From: Pedobacter cryoconitis
Lineage (GTDB): Bacteria; Bacteroidota; Bacteroidia; Sphingobacteriales; Sphingobacteriaceae
DNA: 64,000 nucleotides
Assembly (NCBI RefSeq): GCF_014200605.1
Contig: NZ_JACHCE010000009.1
Coordinates: forward strand, 181,693-245,692
Direction: 5' to 3'
Shown here: positions 33,840-42,688 of the stretch, piece by piece
Layout of the letters: each line of letters starts with the position of its first letter
Position numbering within the stretch: position 1 is the stretch's first letter
Notes under the pieces: generated by a model
Seen by the model: only the letters and a program-made list of their open reading frames with translations
Database searches by the model: none
What the model was told of the DNA's origin: nothing
Made by a program: the position numbers and the translations under genes

Positions 33840-34877
33840 ATGTTGCAAGCTAAAATCACAGAATATACTACAGAAATAAATGCATTTTCTACAGAAAATG
33901 CAGACGAATTAGAACAGTTCAGAATAAAATTCCTTGGAACAAAGGGGATTATAAAAGATATTTTTGATGAATTTAAAGCAGTATCTCCCGAAGAAAAGAG
34001 AACGCTTGGAAAAGTCCTGAACGAGTTTAAACAACTTGCTGAAGCGAAGTATCAGACACTTAAAGAATCAGATACAGTAGAACTGACCAGAAAAGATGCT
34101 GGTTTAGACTTAACACTTCCGGGTGTTGGTTTTGAAGTTGGTGCGCGTCATCCGCTGGCTTTAGTAAGAAGGGAAATTGTCGATATTTTTAGTAAACTGG
34201 GATTTGTTGTAGCTGAGGGCCCTGAAATAGAAGATGACTGGCATAACTTTTCTGCCTTGAATTTTCCTGAAGAACACCCTGCAAGAGATATGCAGGATAC
34301 ATTTTTCATTAAAAAAGGTGGAGAAAATGGGGATATCGCATTAAGAACACATACTTCATCTGTGCAGGTAAGAATGATGGAAGCTGGTAAACCGCCTTTC
34401 AGAGCTTTAATGCCGGGACGTGTATATCGTAACGAAGCAATCTCAGCAAGAGCGCATTGCTTCTTCCACCAGGTAGAGGGTTTATATGTGGATGAGAATG
34501 TATCATTCGCAGATCTGAAACAAACCTTATTCTATTTTGTACAGGAACTATATGGTGAAGGTACAAAAGTGCGTTTCCGTCCTTCATACTTCCCTTTTAC
34601 AGAACCTTCTGCAGAAATGGACATTTCATGTACTATTTGTAAAGGTGCAGGCTGTCAGTTGTGTAAATACAGCGGATGGGTTGAAATATTAGGTTGTGGT
34701 ATGGTAGATCCGAATGTATTGGAGAATTGCGGTATCGACAGTAAAAAATATAGTGGTTTTGCATTTGGTATGGGTATCGAACGAATTGCAAACTTAAAAT
34801 TTGAGATCAAAGACTTACGTTTATTCTCAGAGAACGATCAGCGTTTCCTGAAACAGTTTAAAACGTCTCTGATTTAA
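33840..34877 (+). CDS. pheS: Phenylalanyl-tRNA synthetase alpha subunit
   Basis: 345 residues. Catalytic subunit of the alpha2beta2 enzyme that charges tRNA-Phe. It has the N-terminal coiled coil (1-85), motif 2 region MPGRVYRNEAISARAHCFFHQVEGLYVDE, FRPSYFPFTEPSAEMDI and motif 3 GFAFGMGIERIANL. The CTICKGAGCQLCKYSGWVEILGCGM insertion carries several cysteines, as in many bacterial PheS. The pheT gene is not adjacent, which is normal in this phylum. Confidence 0.97.
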   Translation: MLQAKITEYTTEINAFSTENADELEQFRIKFLGTKGIIKDIFDEFKAVSPEEKRTLGKVLNEFKQLAEAKYQTLKESDTVELTRKDAGLDLTLPGVGFEVGARHPLALVRREIVDIFSKLGFVVAEGPEIEDDWHNFSALNFPEEHPARDMQDTFFIKKGGENGDIALRTHTSSVQVRMMEAGKPPFRALMPGRVYRNEAISARAHCFFHQVEGLYVDENVSFADLKQTLFYFVQELYGEGTKVRFRPSYFPFTEPSAEMDISCTICKGAGCQLCKYSGWVEILGCGMVDPNVLENCGIDSKKYSGFAFGMGIERIANLKFEIKDLRLFSENDQRFLKQFKTSLI

Positions 34878-34894
34878 TCTTTTTATTTAATCAT

Positions 34895-35317
34895 ATGGGT
34901 AAAATTGCAGGTTTTCTTTTAGTACTTTTCTTATTTTCTGCTTGCGGAAAAGAGACGAACCAGGTGCCTAATGTAGGCATAAATCTGAGCGGGTTTTTTA
35001 CTCCGGCACAATTATCAGATCTGAAAGCGAACGGTGCAATTTTTATAGATGGATATGGTGTTGCGGGTATAATTATTGCCTATAACATTGATGCGGGTGG
35101 TGGTGGTTATGCGTATAAAGCATTTGACCGCTGCAGTACCGTAAATCCGGAAAAGAAATGTGCTGTAACACTGGAAAATGCTTACACTGTGGTTGACCCA
35201 TGCTCAGGCGCGAAATATTCATTATTGGATGGCACACCCACAAAAGCGCCTGCTAAAGTAGCATTGAGGACATATAGTATAACCATTTCAGGAAATAATT
35301 ACCGAGTAACTAATTGA
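34895..35317 (+). CDS. Small lipoprotein of unknown function
   Basis: 140 residues. An N-terminal lipoprotein signal (LLVLFLFSACGKE, Cys about 17) is followed by a short beta-rich domain with four further cysteines (DRCSTVNPEKKCAVTL, VDPCSG), which could form disulfides. I do not recognise a family. It follows pheS by 17 bp and overlaps the next gene's start by one base (TGATG), so it may be co-transcribed with the TetR gene. Confidence 0.7.
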   Translation: MGKIAGFLLVLFLFSACGKETNQVPNVGINLSGFFTPAQLSDLKANGAIFIDGYGVAGIIIAYNIDAGGGGYAYKAFDRCSTVNPEKKCAVTLENAYTVVDPCSGAKYSLLDGTPTKAPAKVALRTYSITISGNNYRVTN

Positions 35318-35892
35318 TGGAACCAGAAAAAATTAAAGAGAGCATCATTAGAGCTGCCAAAGAATTATTCAGAAAGTACGGTTATCATAAGACCAGCGTA
35401 AATGAAATTGCAAAAAAGGCCAGAATAGCTAAAGCAACCATTTATAAGTATTTTGAAAGCAAAGAACAGGTGTTAGATGCCATTCTGATGGATTATCTTG
35501 ACCTGAATCTGCATGAAATATTAAAAAACAAAGCTCAGTTTGTGGATGAGGAAGAACATTTGAAGGCATTGGTGATGAAGACCTGCAGACTCACCTATAC
35601 CGTTTGCAACGAATTTATCGGATGGGATTTTGTCCGGGAAAATGCCAATTCACAAGAATTCCTTAAACATCTTTCAGACCAGCTGGAGTCACTTTTACTT
35701 TCTGCTTATCTTGGTTTGGACCATTTTAAAAATAACCCTTCCAGAAGAGAGGGATTAGCCTTTTTATTAAAAGCAAGTAAGAGTATTGTCTTTTCTTTCG
35801 CCTTCACCTCGGTGAGTGACTCCGATGTTCGTAAGAACTTTGTGAGTTTCCAAAAAGAAATGCTGCCTTTTTTAGTCAAAGCAGCCCTTTAA
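35317..35892 (+). CDS. TetR family transcriptional regulator
   Basis: 191 residues from the ATG at 35317 (a TTG precedes it). HTH domain: KESIIRAAKELFRKYGYHKTSVNEIAKKARIAKATIYKYFESKEQVL (about 6-52), very typical TetR. The C-terminal helical domain has no obvious ligand motif. A palindrome 52 bp beyond its stop (35944-35971) sits in front of a 38-codon frame and may be its operator. The stop of the preceding lipoprotein gene overlaps its start, so translation is probably coupled. Confidence 0.9.
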   Translation: MEPEKIKESIIRAAKELFRKYGYHKTSVNEIAKKARIAKATIYKYFESKEQVLDAILMDYLDLNLHEILKNKAQFVDEEEHLKALVMKTCRLTYTVCNEFIGWDFVRENANSQEFLKHLSDQLESLLLSAYLGLDHFKNNPSRREGLAFLLKASKSIVFSFAFTSVSDSDVRKNFVSFQKEMLPFLVKAAL

Positions 35893-35943
35893 ACCATTTC
35901 TGGATTACTAAAGAATCTGTTGATAATTTGTTAATATCAAGTG

Positions 35944-35971
35944 TATATACCAATTTGGTTTTCGGTATATA
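35944..35971. promoter_or_regulatory. 8-bp inverted repeat, candidate TetR operator
   Basis: TATATACC (35944-35951) and GGTATATA (35964-35971) are perfect reverse complements 12 bp apart. They lie just upstream of a TATATTTA -7-like element (35978-35985) and the small frame at 36005. The neighbouring TetR protein is the natural candidate to bind here (inference). Confidence 0.4.
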
Positions 35972-36004
35972 AACCTCTATATTTACTTTGTAACATCATT
36001 TACA

Positions 36005-36121
36005 ATGAGCAAAGAGGTTTTAGAGATTTCGATATTGGTAGATGAGAAGTTCGATGTCAGCTTTAATCTTGAAGACGGCCTTTTTGGATTAATCCTAAAG
36101 GTTTTCGGGATTAAAAGCTGA
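36005..36121 (+). CDS. Possible 38-residue small protein
   Basis: A short frame, MSKEVLEISILVDEKF then DVSFNLEDGLFGLILKVFGIKS. The C-terminal half is amphipathic. It has an operator-like repeat and a -7-like element in front, with about 14 nt of leader. No family was recognised; the call rests on context and a normal-looking codon mix. Confidence 0.35.
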   Translation: MSKEVLEISILVDEKFDVSFNLEDGLFGLILKVFGIKS

Positions 36122-36250
36122 ACAGTAATTTCTTATAGGATGGTTGTATTTATGCTTCCATAGGAAATCGCTATGCCTAAATTATCCATATAAACAGCGT
36201 CATCTTAGCTTCGTAAGCTAAAAAAAATAGGAACTGTTAAATACAAGTTT

Positions 36251-36258
36251 TAGCTTTG
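36251..36258 (+). promoter_or_regulatory. TAGCTTTG -7 element for rlmD
   Basis: The element ends 7 bp before the rlmD ATG at 36266, again implying a leaderless or nearly leaderless transcript. Confidence 0.45.
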
Positions 36259-36265
36259 CAGCAGA

Positions 36266-37681
36266 ATGAGTAGAAATAGAAAAGCTGGAACGGTTACAAT
36301 CCTGCCCAATTTAAGTATTATTGATATTGCTGAAGAAGGCAAAGGAGTAGCCAAAGCCGATGAATTAGTAGTGTTTGTGGATAAAGCCGTACCAGGCGAT
36401 ATCGTTGATGTCAAAATTGTAAAAAAGAAAAAGAATTTTGCAGAAGCAGTTATTGAAACACTGCACACGGCTTCAGATTTAAGAACAGATCCTTTTTGTG
36501 AACATTTTGGTACTTGTGGTGGCTGTAAATGGCAACACATGCAATATGATGCCCAATTGCACTTTAAACAAAAGAATGTTGAGGCTGCATTACAGCGTCT
36601 TGCAAAAGTGGATACCTCATCTATGGAGCCGATTCTGGGTTCCGCTGAAAATAAATATTACCGTAACAAGCTGGAATATACTTTCTCCAACAAACGCTGG
36701 TTAAACTCTCAGGACATGACCGATCGTGACGATCTGGAGATGAATGCCCTGGGCTTCCATGTTCCACTGCGTTTCGATAAAATCCTGGACATCCAGCACT
36801 GTTACCTGCAGGCAGAACCTTCCAATACTTTAAGAAATGAAGTTAGGGGTTATGCACTTAAAAACGGTTTAAGTTTTTACGATCTGCGTAACCATGAGGG
36901 TAGCCTTAGAAATTTAATTATCCGTACTTCTTCGACAGGAGAGGTGATGGTTGTTGTTGTTTTCGCTTATGCAGAACAGGAGCAGGTAGATGGTTTAATG
37001 GAGCATCTGAAAAGTAATTTCCCTGAAATAACCTCATTGCTTTACATCCTGAATCAGAAAAAGAACGATACTATTTTTGACCAGGAAGTAATTACTTACG
37101 CAGGCAGGGACTATATATTTGAAGAAATGAACGGTCTTAAATTTAAGATCGGGGCGAAATCATTTTATCAGACCAATTCTTTACAGGCACATGAGTTATA
37201 TAAAATAACTAAAGAGTTTGCTGGTTTTAAAGGTGATGAACTGGTTTATGACCTTTATACAGGTGCCGGAACAATTGCAAACTTTATTGCAGGCAGTGTA
37301 AAACAAGTTATAGGGGTAGAATATGTACCAACGGCGATAGAAGACGCTAAATTCAATTCTGAGCTTAACGGCATAGAGAATACTGTTTTTTATGCCGGTG
37401 ATATGAAAGATATCCTGACTACAGATTTTATTGCCGCACATGGTAAACCAGATGTCGTAATTACCGATCCGCCACGTGCAGGAATGCATACAGATGTGGT
37501 AGAGCGTTTATTAGAAATGGAAGCAGAGAAAATTGTTTATGTAAGCTGTAACGCAGCCACACAAGCAAGGGATCTGGCTTTACTGAAAGAGAAATATGAA
37601 GTGAGCCGTATCAGGCCAGTTGACATGTTCCCGCATACACAACACGTAGAAAATGTTGTTTTATTAAACTTGATCAAATAA
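36266..37681 (+). CDS. rlmD: 23S rRNA (uracil-C5)-methyltransferase RlmD-type
   Basis: 471 residues. It methylates uracil in 23S rRNA (U1939 in E. coli numbering) using SAM. A TRAM-like N-terminal domain precedes the iron-sulfur cysteines in CEHFGTCGGCKWQHMQYDAQL (about 78-98; Cys at CxxxxxCGGC). The SAM-binding and catalytic part includes FYQTNSLQAHELY, VYDLYTGAGTIANFIA, ITDPPRAGMHTDV and the catalytic Cys in YVSCNAATQARDL. The end HTQHVENVVLL is the usual family ending. RlmD and RlmCD-type enzymes are hard to separate; RlmD is the safer name. Confidence 0.9.
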   Translation: MSRNRKAGTVTILPNLSIIDIAEEGKGVAKADELVVFVDKAVPGDIVDVKIVKKKKNFAEAVIETLHTASDLRTDPFCEHFGTCGGCKWQHMQYDAQLHFKQKNVEAALQRLAKVDTSSMEPILGSAENKYYRNKLEYTFSNKRWLNSQDMTDRDDLEMNALGFHVPLRFDKILDIQHCYLQAEPSNTLRNEVRGYALKNGLSFYDLRNHEGSLRNLIIRTSSTGEVMVVVVFAYAEQEQVDGLMEHLKSNFPEITSLLYILNQKKNDTIFDQEVITYAGRDYIFEEMNGLKFKIGAKSFYQTNSLQAHELYKITKEFAGFKGDELVYDLYTGAGTIANFIAGSVKQVIGVEYVPTAIEDAKFNSELNGIENTVFYAGDMKDILTTDFIAAHGKPDVVITDPPRAGMHTDVVERLLEMEAEKIVYVSCNAATQARDLALLKEKYEVSRIRPVDMFPHTQHVENVVLLNLIK

Positions 37682-37691
37682 GAATATAGAG

Positions 37692-38093
37692 ATGGATATA
37701 GAAGAGTTATTACCTCAGCAGCCTGAAGAGGGGAAAAGCGAAAAAAAGGTCAGTCCGCTGGTAAGTCTGGAAAAAGACCTGGAACTCTATGCTGATTCTA
37801 TCAGAGAAATTGCCTTAGAGATTATTGCCGAAGGTGTATCCCTGAATCCGATATTTGTTGCACACCAGCACACGGTATCAATAGGGGAAATGATCTTAAA
37901 TAAAGAAGAATTGAATACCAACTGGACTATTCAGGCTTCGATGGTAGAAGAGTTTATCGAAAAGGGGATTATCAAGCCTGAGCTTAAAGAACTTTTCCTG
38001 AAAAATTACAAAAAACCAGAAGATTTTATGTGTGTATTTGTTATTGTTCCCGAAGGGGCCAATTTCATTTTCTATCCCTATAGAATTAAATAG
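37692..38093 (+). CDS. Conserved hypothetical protein
   Basis: 133 residues, soluble, acidic at the N-terminus (MDIEELLPQQPEEGKSEKK) and mostly helical with a beta-rich end (FMCVFVIVPEGANFIFYPYRIK). It looks like a small conserved Bacteroidota protein of unknown role. It follows rlmD by 10 bp and is likely in the same transcript, which ends in the hairpin at 38111-38145. Confidence 0.75.
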   Translation: MDIEELLPQQPEEGKSEKKVSPLVSLEKDLELYADSIREIALEIIAEGVSLNPIFVAHQHTVSIGEMILNKEELNTNWTIQASMVEEFIEKGIIKPELKELFLKNYKKPEDFMCVFVIVPEGANFIFYPYRIK

Positions 38094-38110
38094 CAAGCTG
38101 TAAAAATATA

Positions 38111-38145
38111 AAACCCCTGACTAATGGCAATAAAGTCAGGGGTTT
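38111..38145. terminator. Bidirectional terminator, 12-bp stem
   Basis: AAACCCCTGACT (38111-38122) and AGTCAGGGGTTT (38134-38145) pair perfectly with an 11-nt loop. It sits between convergent genes (unknown protein, plus; DUF2807, minus). Confidence 0.75.
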
Positions 38146-38167
38146 AAACAAAAACTCAATTGATTTA

Positions 38168-38878
38168 TTAATCGGCTTTATTGACACTCCCACTTCTTGA
38201 AGAGTTGTTTTTTAAGCTTGCACCTCCTTTATAACGGATGCTGCCACCACTGCTCGAAGTTGTTTCTAACCCCTTTGCTACATTAATTTTAATATCTGCT
38301 CCTGAACTTGCAGTTGCATTTGCATAATCAGTCGTTAAATCAAAAGCTTTTAAGTTAGCTCCTGAACTTGATTTTACATCCAGATTGGTTGCTGTTCCAC
38401 TTAGTGTAGCATTTGCACCACTGCTGGTTTTTACCTGCACATCTTTACAAGCGATGCTTGCAGTCAGATTCGCACCCGAAGAAACTTTCACATCCAATGC
38501 ATCTGTTTTTAAAGTGTTTTCAGTCTTTAAACTACTTCCGCTGCTTGCAGCTATGCTATTAAGCTTTTTATAAGTAATGTATACTTTTGCACTTTTATTT
38601 TTCCAGTTATTTGTGCCTTGATTGTTTTTCCAGGTCACATTTACATTGCCTGCTGAATTTTCAACAACCACCTCATTGATCACATCACTATTTGCAATGA
38701 TTTTAGCAGATTCCGAATTTCCCTGCGTGATAAACAGATCAATGCCAGCATGCACGCTTACTCCTGATACATTGTTTAATGTTATGTTTTTAGTCTCCTG
38801 TGCTTTTAAAGTCAGGGTACTGAACGTGGCTGTGATCAGTAAAAGCAGAGTTGGTTTGAGTAAAAAATTAGACTTCAT
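38168..38878 (-). CDS. DUF2807 (GIN domain) secreted protein
   Basis: 236 residues with a signal peptide (about 1-25, ending LKAQE). A DUF2807/putative auto-transporter adhesin head domain follows: ITLNNVSGVSVHAGIDLFITQGNSESAKI, then many repeated SSGANL/SSGADI turns of a right-handed beta-helix. This family is common in Bacteroidota and is exported to the cell envelope; its role is unknown. It is monocistronic on the minus strand, convergent with the preceding gene. Confidence 0.88.
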   Translation of the reverse strand: MKSNFLLKPTLLLLITATFSTLTLKAQETKNITLNNVSGVSVHAGIDLFITQGNSESAKIIANSDVINEVVVENSAGNVNVTWKNNQGTNNWKNKSAKVYITYKKLNSIAASSGSSLKTENTLKTDALDVKVSSGANLTASIACKDVQVKTSSGANATLSGTATNLDVKSSSGANLKAFDLTTDYANATASSGADIKINVAKGLETTSSSGGSIRYKGGASLKNNSSRSGSVNKAD

Positions 38879-39013
38879 ATGAATGGTTTTATTGGTTTAT
38901 ACAAATTAGACGCACAGAGACCATAAACGTTGCAATATTTTGAAATTATTTTTCTGATATTTGGTTGAGCTAATAAATCCTTCTTTTTATCCCTTAAAAC
39001 AATCATAATTTAG

Positions 39014-39523
39014 ATGGCAGATTCACAATTACTTATTCTGGATAAAAAACAGATCCAGCAAAAAATCAACCGTATGGCTTATCAGATACTGGAAGATAAT
39101 TTAAATGAGAAGGAAATTGTACTTGCAGGTATCTGGGACAGAGGGTATAAACTTGCATTAAGACTGAAATCTGTTTTAATGGAGATCTCAGATCTTACAG
39201 TTACGATGCTTAGAATTGATCTGGAAAAAGAGAATAGCTGTCTGAAAGCAACAACAGATCTGGAGCCTGCTAAAGTAAAAAATAAAGTAATTATCCTGGT
39301 TGATGATGTCTTAAACAGTGGTAAAACCCTGGCTTATGGCTTTGGAGTTTTCTTAAATACGCCACATAAAAAGATCCGTACCGTGGTGCTGGTAGACAGA
39401 AGCCATAAAATATATCCGGTAGCAACAGATTTTGTAGGTTTGCAGATGGCTACTGTTTTAAAAGAACATGTAGATGTAGTTTTAGATGTCGAAGGACAGG
39501 AGGATGGTGTTTATTTAAGCTAG
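39014..39523 (+). CDS. PyrR-like phosphoribosyltransferase domain protein
   Basis: 169 residues, one type I phosphoribosyltransferase domain. The PRPP-binding motif is KVIILVDDVLNSGKTLAYGF (about 95-114), preceded by a beta-strand core (EIVLAGIWDRGYKLALRLKSVL) and LTVTMLRIDLEKEN. In length and order it resembles PyrR (uracil phosphoribosyltransferase/regulator) or a related salvage enzyme. No pyrimidine gene is nearby, so the substrate is uncertain. Only 1 bp separates it from the membrane protein gene downstream. Confidence 0.85.
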   Translation: MADSQLLILDKKQIQQKINRMAYQILEDNLNEKEIVLAGIWDRGYKLALRLKSVLMEISDLTVTMLRIDLEKENSCLKATTDLEPAKVKNKVIILVDDVLNSGKTLAYGFGVFLNTPHKKIRTVVLVDRSHKIYPVATDFVGLQMATVLKEHVDVVLDVEGQEDGVYLS

Positions 39524-39524
39524 T

Positions 39525-40574
39525 ATGCTTGTAATCACTTTAATATATATCATCCTTATTTTTCTTGTCCTTCGTTTCTCTGTATCCGTATTTAATTTTC
39601 TGTCTAATCCAAAGCTGAGTGTTTATGGCAGGCGTTTCAATGATCGGGTATCGATACTGATTGAGGCTGCGCCCGATGTAAATGGCCTGATTGAATTATT
39701 ATATGCAATTAAAGAGCAGGACTATAAAGATATAGAAGTTATCATTCAGCGGCATAAAGATGCAGAGCAACTGGCAGAACTGGTGAGTTTTTGTGCTGAA
39801 GACAAGCGTTTCAGACTGAGAAAAGAAAGAACTGGTTTTGCCGAAGATGAGGCAACAGGTGCTTACTTTCTATTTCTGGGCACACATACTATTATTGAAA
39901 ATGGACTGATTAATAGTTTAATCTACAGAACGAAAGTTTTTAACCTGACCCTTCTTAATATTATCCCTACCCAGTCTATTACCGGTTTATTGAATTATTG
40001 TCTGCTTCCGCTGCATAATTTTGTATTACTGAATTTAATTCCATTAAGACTGGTGCGCCTGTTTTCCAGTCCTGCATTTTCTGCGGGTACCAATCAATGC
40101 ATGTTTTTCGATGCTTCGGTCTATAAAAAATATGAATGGCACCGCAGACAGAAAGGGGAAATGCCCGAAGCACTGGAGATCGTTAAAGCGGTTAAACAAG
40201 AACATTTCAGGGCTGAAACCCTGTTGGGTAATCATTTGATTTATAGTTATATTTCAGACTACCAACCCGATTTAATCAAAAAAACAGGTCAGCGTTTATT
40301 GAGGAATTTCGGTAACAATATTTTTGTTGCTTTACTTTATCTTATCCTGGTAGTAGGAGGGCCATTGTTTCTTATGGTCGATTATGATTACAGGTTATTG
40401 ATCCTTCCGGCTGGACTGATTTTTTTAAGCCGGGTCATGATTTCTTTTCTATCAGGACAAAATCCACTGTGGAATGTGTTACTCCACCCTATACAAATGA
40501 TCTTCCTGGTGATCTCTTTAATTCAGGCCATTTTTTCAAGAATCCTGAATAGCGGTCAGCCGCATAAAAAATAA
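39525..40574 (+). CDS. Membrane protein with GT2-like (degenerate) fold
   Basis: 349 residues. One N-terminal helix (about 2-24) precedes a domain with glycosyltransferase-like order (RVSILIEAAPDVNGLIELLYAIKEQDYKDIEVIIQRHKDAEQLAE); at least three C-terminal helices close the chain. The DxD metal site expected of an active GT-A enzyme is not clear; FLFLGTHTIIENGLI occupies that place. It may be an inactive or altered glycosyltransferase, or a carotenoid or lipid-linked transferase relative. It is tightly coupled to the phosphoribosyltransferase gene upstream. Confidence 0.6.
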   Translation: MLVITLIYIILIFLVLRFSVSVFNFLSNPKLSVYGRRFNDRVSILIEAAPDVNGLIELLYAIKEQDYKDIEVIIQRHKDAEQLAELVSFCAEDKRFRLRKERTGFAEDEATGAYFLFLGTHTIIENGLINSLIYRTKVFNLTLLNIIPTQSITGLLNYCLLPLHNFVLLNLIPLRLVRLFSSPAFSAGTNQCMFFDASVYKKYEWHRRQKGEMPEALEIVKAVKQEHFRAETLLGNHLIYSYISDYQPDLIKKTGQRLLRNFGNNIFVALLYLILVVGGPLFLMVDYDYRLLILPAGLIFLSRVMISFLSGQNPLWNVLLHPIQMIFLVISLIQAIFSRILNSGQPHKK

Positions 40575-40601
40575 GTGTTATTGATATGACAACTTTTTAC
40601 G

Positions 40602-40609
40602 TAATTTTG
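40602..40609 (+). promoter_or_regulatory. TAATTTTG -7 element for ispH
   Basis: Matches TAnnTTTG, with a TTG at 40581-40583 separated by 18 bp, a good -33/-7 pair. It lies about 60 bp before the ispH start. Confidence 0.55.
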
Positions 40610-40667
40610 TACTATCAATGCTTTAGTAAGGTTATTGCTGGGGTTCATCTGAAAAAACAATAAATAA

Positions 40668-41516
40668 ATGAAATACGATTTAGCTGTAACGATAGATAAA
40701 GCCTCAGGATTCTGTTTCGGGGTAGTATATGCTATAGAAATGGCTGAGGATATTTTAGCAGAAGAAGAATATTTGTATTGTCTTGGCGACATTGTCCACA
40801 ATGACGAAGAAGTAAAACGCCTGACCGATAAAGGCCTGCGGATTATTGACCATGAACAATTGCACAATCTGCACAATGAAAAGGTACTGATCAGGGCTCA
40901 TGGAGAAGCGCCTTCCACTTATCAGCTGGCACTGGAAAACAACCTGATTTTAATTGATGCTTCCTGCCCTGTGGTGTTGAAATTACAGAACAGGATTAAG
41001 AACTCTTATGATGATAAAGAGCAAATCTTAATCTTTGGAAAACACGGTCATGCAGAGGTAATCGGTTTACAGGGACAAACAGATGGTAATGCTATCGTTT
41101 TTCAGGATTTAGCGGAGCTTGACCATGTAGATTTGCCAGGTAAATTTACGCTTTACAGCCAGACCACTAAAAGCACTGATAAATTCTATCATATCAAAGA
41201 GCAGTTACTAAGCCGTGGATATGAAGTGAAGGCTAATGATACGATCTGCAGACAAGTTTCTAACCGGTACGAAGATCTGGAGAACTTTGTAGTTAATTAT
41301 GACAGGATCATTTTTGTATCAGGTAAAAAATCATCAAATGGAAAAGTACTTTATGATGTATGTAAAAAGTATAACGATCATTCTTACTTCATCTCCAATA
41401 TAGAAGAACTGGATCTTTCGTGGTTTAGTCAAAATGATAAAGTCGGTATTTGCGGAGCCACTTCTACACCTATGTGGTTAATGGAAAAGGTGAAGGCAAA
41501 ACTGGAGTCTTTTTAA
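40668..41516 (+). CDS. ispH: 4-hydroxy-3-methylbut-2-enyl diphosphate reductase
   Basis: 282 residues. Last step of the MEP isoprenoid pathway, making IPP and DMAPP. The three cluster-binding cysteines lie in ASGFCFGVVYAIEMAE (about Cys14), LIDASCPVVLKLQNRI and DKVGICGATSTPMWLMEKV. RAHGEAPSTYQLA and FGKHGHAEVIGLQGQT hold the conserved histidine regions. The length is standard. It has its own promoter. Confidence 0.95.
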   Translation: MKYDLAVTIDKASGFCFGVVYAIEMAEDILAEEEYLYCLGDIVHNDEEVKRLTDKGLRIIDHEQLHNLHNEKVLIRAHGEAPSTYQLALENNLILIDASCPVVLKLQNRIKNSYDDKEQILIFGKHGHAEVIGLQGQTDGNAIVFQDLAELDHVDLPGKFTLYSQTTKSTDKFYHIKEQLLSRGYEVKANDTICRQVSNRYEDLENFVVNYDRIIFVSGKKSSNGKVLYDVCKKYNDHSYFISNIEELDLSWFSQNDKVGICGATSTPMWLMEKVKAKLESF

Positions 41517-41584
41517 TCAAAGTGCTGTTCATCATTAAAAAGTAATTATTCAAAAGCCGTTTTAAGGCACATTAAGCATTAATG

Positions 41585-41592
41585 TATATTTG
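41585..41592 (+). promoter_or_regulatory. TATATTTG -7 element for hemH
   Basis: A perfect -7 element 50 bp before the hemH ATG, giving a leader of about 45 nt. Confidence 0.5.
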
Positions 41593-41642
41593 TCACAGAA
41601 ACCAGCCCTGATTTATATTTGGGCTGATTCTTTATATCAACT

Positions 41643-42668
41643 ATGGGAAAAAAGGGTGTATTATTAGTGAATTTGGGAACTCCGGACAGTCCGGAAGTAA
41701 AAGATGTACGCAGATATCTTGATCAGTTTTTGATGGATGAGCGTGTTATCGATATCAGCACATTGAGCAGAACGTTATTAGTAAAAGGTGTTATTGTGCC
41801 TTTCCGTAGCCCAAAAACTGCTAAACTATACAAAGAAATCTGGGATGAAAATGGTTCACCTCTTTTATATTATAGTAAAATACAGGTTGCGCTGGTTCAG
41901 GAACAATTAGGAGCTGAATATCATGTAGAACTGGCTATGCGTTATCAGAACCCTTCTATTGAGTCGGCATTAGACAGAATGAAAGCTGCTCTGGTAGAAA
42001 GCATCCAGGTTATCCCGTTATTTCCTCAGTATGCATCTGCAAGTACAGGATCTGTTATCCAGAAGGTGATGGAGATTGTTGGCAAATGGCAAACCATTCC
42101 GCCGGTATCATTCGTCAACTCTTTTCATGATAACAAAATGATGATCAGTACGTTTGCGGACAATGCGAAAAAGTATCAGCCAGAAACCTACGATCAGATC
42201 TTATTCAGCTTTCACGGATTACCAGAGCGCCAGTTAAAGAAATGTGATCATTCTGGTCAGCACTGTCTTCAATCAGCTGATTGCTGTGCTACCTTAACAG
42301 ATGTCAACAAATTTTGTTACTCTGCACAATGCCATGATACAGCAAGGCTGATCGCAGCAGAACTGAATATCCCGGCAACCCGTTATTCTGTATGTTTCCA
42401 GTCCAGGTTAGGAAAAGAGCCGTGGGTACAACCATATACTACCGATGTGCTTAAAGAATTAGCTGCCAAAGGTAAAAAGAGACTTTTAGTGTTCTGCCCG
42501 GCTTTCGTTGCAGATTGTCTGGAAACACTTTATGAAGTAACTGTTGAATACGGTGAAGAATTCAAAGCACTGGGAGGTGAAGAAGTACAACTGGTTTCCA
42601 GTTTAAATGATCACCCGCAGTGGATCGCTACCTTAGTAAAAATGGTTAAAGATCAGCACCAGAATTAA
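41643..42668 (+). CDS. hemH: Ferrochelatase
   Basis: 341 residues. It inserts iron into protoporphyrin IX in the last step of haem synthesis. Recognised stretches: KGVLLVNLGTPDSPEVKDVRRYLDQFL at the N-terminus, GSPLLYYSK, VIPLFPQYASASTGSV, the catalytic His in FSFHGLPERQLKKC, YSVCFQSRLGKEPWVQPYT and the acidic CPAFVADCLETLYEV. Extra cysteines (CDHSGQHCLQSADCCATL) may mark an iron-sulfur or metal-binding insert. It is convergent with waaA, only 20 bp away. Confidence 0.95.
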   Translation: MGKKGVLLVNLGTPDSPEVKDVRRYLDQFLMDERVIDISTLSRTLLVKGVIVPFRSPKTAKLYKEIWDENGSPLLYYSKIQVALVQEQLGAEYHVELAMRYQNPSIESALDRMKAALVESIQVIPLFPQYASASTGSVIQKVMEIVGKWQTIPPVSFVNSFHDNKMMISTFADNAKKYQPETYDQILFSFHGLPERQLKKCDHSGQHCLQSADCCATLTDVNKFCYSAQCHDTARLIAAELNIPATRYSVCFQSRLGKEPWVQPYTTDVLKELAAKGKKRLLVFCPAFVADCLETLYEVTVEYGEEFKALGGEEVQLVSSLNDHPQWIATLVKMVKDQHQN

Positions 42669-42688
42669 TCTGCCCTGATTTTTATCTC

